Part shown: positions 5,538 to 7,414 of the stretch, piece by piece
How the letters are laid out: every line of letters begins with the position of its first letter
Position numbering within the stretch: position 1 is the first letter of the stretch
From: Mailhella massiliensis
GTDB lineage: Bacteria > Desulfobacterota > Desulfovibrionia > Desulfovibrionales > Desulfovibrionaceae
Reading direction: 5' to 3'
Length of the DNA: 7,414 nucleotides
Assembly (NCBI RefSeq): GCF_020741395.1
Contig: NZ_DYZA01000248.1
Coordinates: forward strand, 1-7,414
Translations under genes and position numbers: made by a program
The notes under the pieces: generated by a model
The model's input: only the letters and a program-made list of their open reading frames with translations
Told to the model about the DNA's origin: nothing
Databases searched by the model: none

Positions 5538-6494
5538 ATGGACATACGACACTATCATCTGAGTATTCCCGACGGCGTATGGCTCGGGCAAACACCCGGA
5601 GAGCATACGCTCTCATGGCATGATATCCGCCTGAAGGAATCGGAACGGGAACTTTCCCACCTGTCCGCCTTTCTGCGTGACATAGGAGCGGATGAGGAAA
5701 TCGTCACGCTCTGCACGCTTCCGATGCGCTTTCCTTCTGTGGAAGTTTCCAGAAGCGGGGTCTTTCTCCGCTTCCCCCAGCGCTCAGGCTGGAGCGCCGA
5801 ACAGGCCTCCTATGTCATGCTGCTGTGCATGAAGGATGCTTTCATCAGCATAGGGCCCGAGCAGTCGCCGCTGTTCGACCGGGTACTCCAGCGACTGGAA
5901 AACGGCAGTCAGCCCCTCGAAGCCTCCAGCCAGGGACTTCTGCTTTTCACCATGGAGGCCTGCGCCGATATCAGTACGCTCCAGTACATGGCCGCTCGCT
6001 CAGCGGTGGAAAATCTGGCCGACCGGCTCGACGATGAACCCGACAATATCCGGCAGGATGAACTCATCGCCTTACGCCGACGCGTTTCCCGCCTTTCCCT
6101 TCAGTTTGAGGATCAGCGTTACTGCATGAGCGCGTTGCAGAGCGTGCAGGCACAGCAGCTGCCCTTCGGCCACCTCAAGGCGGAACTCCGGGATATTGTG
6201 GAAAGCCAGAGCCATGTGGCTCACAGCCAGGATCAGCTGGAAAACCGCCTGCGCGACCTGCACAACGACTGCCTGCTCCACGCCCAGAGAAAAACAGACT
6301 ACCGGCTGCGCGTACTCACGGTACTTACCTCACTGTGCATGCCGCTCAGCGTCATCGCGGGCATTTACGGCATGAACTTCCGCTTCATGCCGGAGCTGGA
6401 CTGGGAATACGGCTACTTCGCCGTCGTCGGGCTCATGGTGCTCATTACCGTTTCCCTGCTGCTGTTCTTTTTCAAAAAAGGCTGGTTCAAATAA
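5538..6494 (+). CDS. corA: CorA-family magnesium/cobalt ion channel
   Basis: 318-residue inner-membrane divalent cation channel of the CorA type, which works as a pentamer and admits Mg2+ (also Co2+ and Ni2+). The long cytoplasmic N-terminal part (about 1-255) ends in an extended helical region (about 165-260). The first membrane helix, around 258-277, leads into the signature YGMNF, with GMN at 278-280. The periplasmic loop MPELDWEYGY follows, then the second membrane helix (about 291-312) and the basic tail KKGWFK. The MPEL loop matches Mg2+-type CorA rather than the zinc transporter ZntB. Length fits E. coli CorA (316). The ATG at 5538 is the first in frame, but no Shine-Dalgarno sequence is visible in the pyrimidine-rich bases before it. 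It follows the 122-residue gene by 139 nt with no strong terminator between. Metal preference is inferred from family. Confidence 0.93.
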   Translation: MDIRHYHLSIPDGVWLGQTPGEHTLSWHDIRLKESERELSHLSAFLRDIGADEEIVTLCTLPMRFPSVEVSRSGVFLRFPQRSGWSAEQASYVMLLCMKDAFISIGPEQSPLFDRVLQRLENGSQPLEASSQGLLLFTMEACADISTLQYMAARSAVENLADRLDDEPDNIRQDELIALRRRVSRLSLQFEDQRYCMSALQSVQAQQLPFGHLKAELRDIVESQSHVAHSQDQLENRLRDLHNDCLLHAQRKTDYRLRVLTVLTSLCMPLSVIAGIYGMNFRFMPELDWEYGYFAVVGLMVLITVSLLLFFFKKGWFK

Positions 6495-6591
6495 CGGGTC
6501 GGGTACGGGCACCCTCCCCCTCCAAAAGAAGAAAAATAAAACTATCCCCCCTGCTCAGGCAATGCAGCGGATATGGCCTTCTCTCTTCACG

Positions 6592-6617
6592 GATTTTCTG
6601 AAAATCATGGCCTTTTT
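6592..6617 (+). terminator. Weak terminator candidate downstream of corA
   Basis: GATTTT (6592-6597) and AAAATC (6601-6606) form a 6-bp stem with a CTG loop. A T-rich tract (TTTTTCTTTC, from 6613) begins six bases later. The AT-rich stem and the gap make this a weak candidate. It lies about 100 nt after the corA stop, and no better terminator was seen before the next gene. Confidence 0.3.
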
Positions 6618-6772
6618 CTTTCTTCCGCCCCATCATGGCCGTTCATCCCACGGCTTGACATTGGCCTGCTTCCGGGGCAACCTTGAGAAAATATTCCCCT
6701 GACGGGGCCTTCTTCGCCGCCGCCCATATCTTTTTTCAGACGTTCCGTTTCTGCGGCACGCAAAGGATCCCC

Positions 6773-7414
6773 ATGCTCCCACGTCTACGCACATTTGTCC
6801 TTTTTCTCTGCACCTGCTTGCCGACCCTCGCGCTGTGCGCCTGCCAGCCCAAGGCAGGCAGCGAGCATCTTCCCATACCGGATTCCACGCCCGAAACAGC
6901 GTCGTCCGTTTCCTCCGCTTCGGTGGACAAGCTCCTTCTGCCCGACGGCAAGGACATTCTGTACCGCGCCGAGCTCTGCCCCACCGTCATGAGCCTCGGC
7001 GAAGACGTGGCCGATATCGCCCGGCAGCATCTGGGCATACGCTACAGAAGAGGCGGCGCCTCGCCCAAGTCCGGATTCGACTGCTCAGGTTTCGTATACT
7101 GGGTTTTCGCGAAGTACGGGGTCAGCGTCCCGCGCGACACGGTGCGTCAGTCCCGGGCAGGACAGGAAGTGGCCAGAAACGACCTTCTGCCCGGAGACAT
7201 ACTCATCTTCCGCATCGGCAACACGCCTAACGGACGGCACTCCGCCATCTATATAGGCGACGACAAATTCATCCACAGCCCTTCGGCAGGTTCCCGCGTG
7301 CGCATCGAAAATCTCAACGCCGCCTACTGGACCAGACACTACATGACGGCACGGCGCGTGCTCGAAACGCCCCCCTGCGACCTTGATCTCTACTCCAGCC
7401 CCGATACCGTCGAC
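6773..7414 (+). CDS. NlpC/P60-family lipoprotein (peptidoglycan endopeptidase), 3'-truncated by the window edge
   Basis: The frame is open from ATG 6773 to the last base (214 codons), so the C-terminus lies outside. The N-terminus is a lipoprotein signal peptide: LPRLR, a hydrophobic core, then the lipobox LCAC with lipidated Cys24. The protein should be membrane anchored and face the periplasm. A Ser/Thr-rich linker of about 30 residues follows. The NlpC/P60 domain starts near residue 81 (EDVADIARQHLGIRYRRGG). It carries the catalytic triad: Cys104 in FDCSGFVYW, His156 in GRHSAIYIG and His168 in FIHSPSAG. PGDIL before the His is also typical. Such enzymes cleave gamma-D-glutamyl-meso-diaminopimelate bonds in wall stem peptides; the exact substrate here is inferred. 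AAGGA at 6763-6767 lies 5 nt before the start. A long segment past the triad continues off the window, so extra C-terminal sequence is present. Confidence 0.95.
   Translation, partial: MLPRLRTFVLFLCTCLPTLALCACQPKAGSEHLPIPDSTPETASSVSSASVDKLLLPDGKDILYRAELCPTVMSLGEDVADIARQHLGIRYRRGGASPKSGFDCSGFVYWVFAKYGVSVPRDTVRQSRAGQEVARNDLLPGDILIFRIGNTPNGRHSAIYIGDDKFIHSPSAGSRVRIENLNAAYWTRHYMTARRVLETPPCDLDLYSSPDTVD

Noticed and set aside
6655..6683. TTGACA at 6655-6660 as a -35 box for the NlpC/P60 gene
   Set aside because: No acceptable -10 lies at 16-18 bp spacing (the bases there read CAACCT). A sigma-54 reading (GG-N10-GC) also fails.

Overview
The window looks like a chromosomal stretch from a GC-rich, Gram-negative bacterium of the Desulfovibrio type (Desulfobacterota, possibly a gut Desulfovibrionaceae). 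The reasons are the presence of folate-dependent TrmFO rather than TrmA, a lipoprotein with a lipobox, a GC-rich third codon position, and protein wording typical of that group. The placement is an inference; no rRNA or other definitive marker is present.

Layout from left to right: the 3' part of an EVE-domain gene (+, 2-436); a 427-base gap with no gene, closed by a strong bidirectional terminator (797-841); a stand-alone paralogue of elongation factor G (-, 864-2930); a 396-base divergent regulatory region; trmFO (+, 3327-4748); a hairpin-rich intergenic stretch (4749-5029); an unrecognised 122-residue protein (+, 5030-5398); a CorA-type magnesium/cobalt channel (+, 5538-6494); a 278-base spacer; and the first 214 codons of an NlpC/P60 lipoprotein (+, 6773 to the window end, cut by the window edge). 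No mobile element, CRISPR array, tRNA or rRNA was found.

The most interesting part is the centre. The EF-G paralogue has an intact domain IV tip but altered GTPase motifs: the usual catalytic His of the G3 motif is Asp. It is transcribed away from trmFO, which makes the m5U54 modification of tRNA, so two genes that bear on tRNA-ribosome interaction share one regulatory region. The EF-G paralogue's own leader appears to be about 215 nt long. It carries, in order, a sigma-70-like promoter, a terminator hairpin with seven U (a candidate attenuator), a small UNCG-type hairpin, a perfect 12-bp inverted repeat, and then the ribosome binding site. None of this regulation can be proved from sequence alone.

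The remaining genes are ordinary housekeeping or envelope functions: modified-base/RNA recognition (EVE), metal transport (CorA) and peptidoglycan hydrolysis (NlpC/P60). Their spacing suggests independent transcription units rather than one operon.
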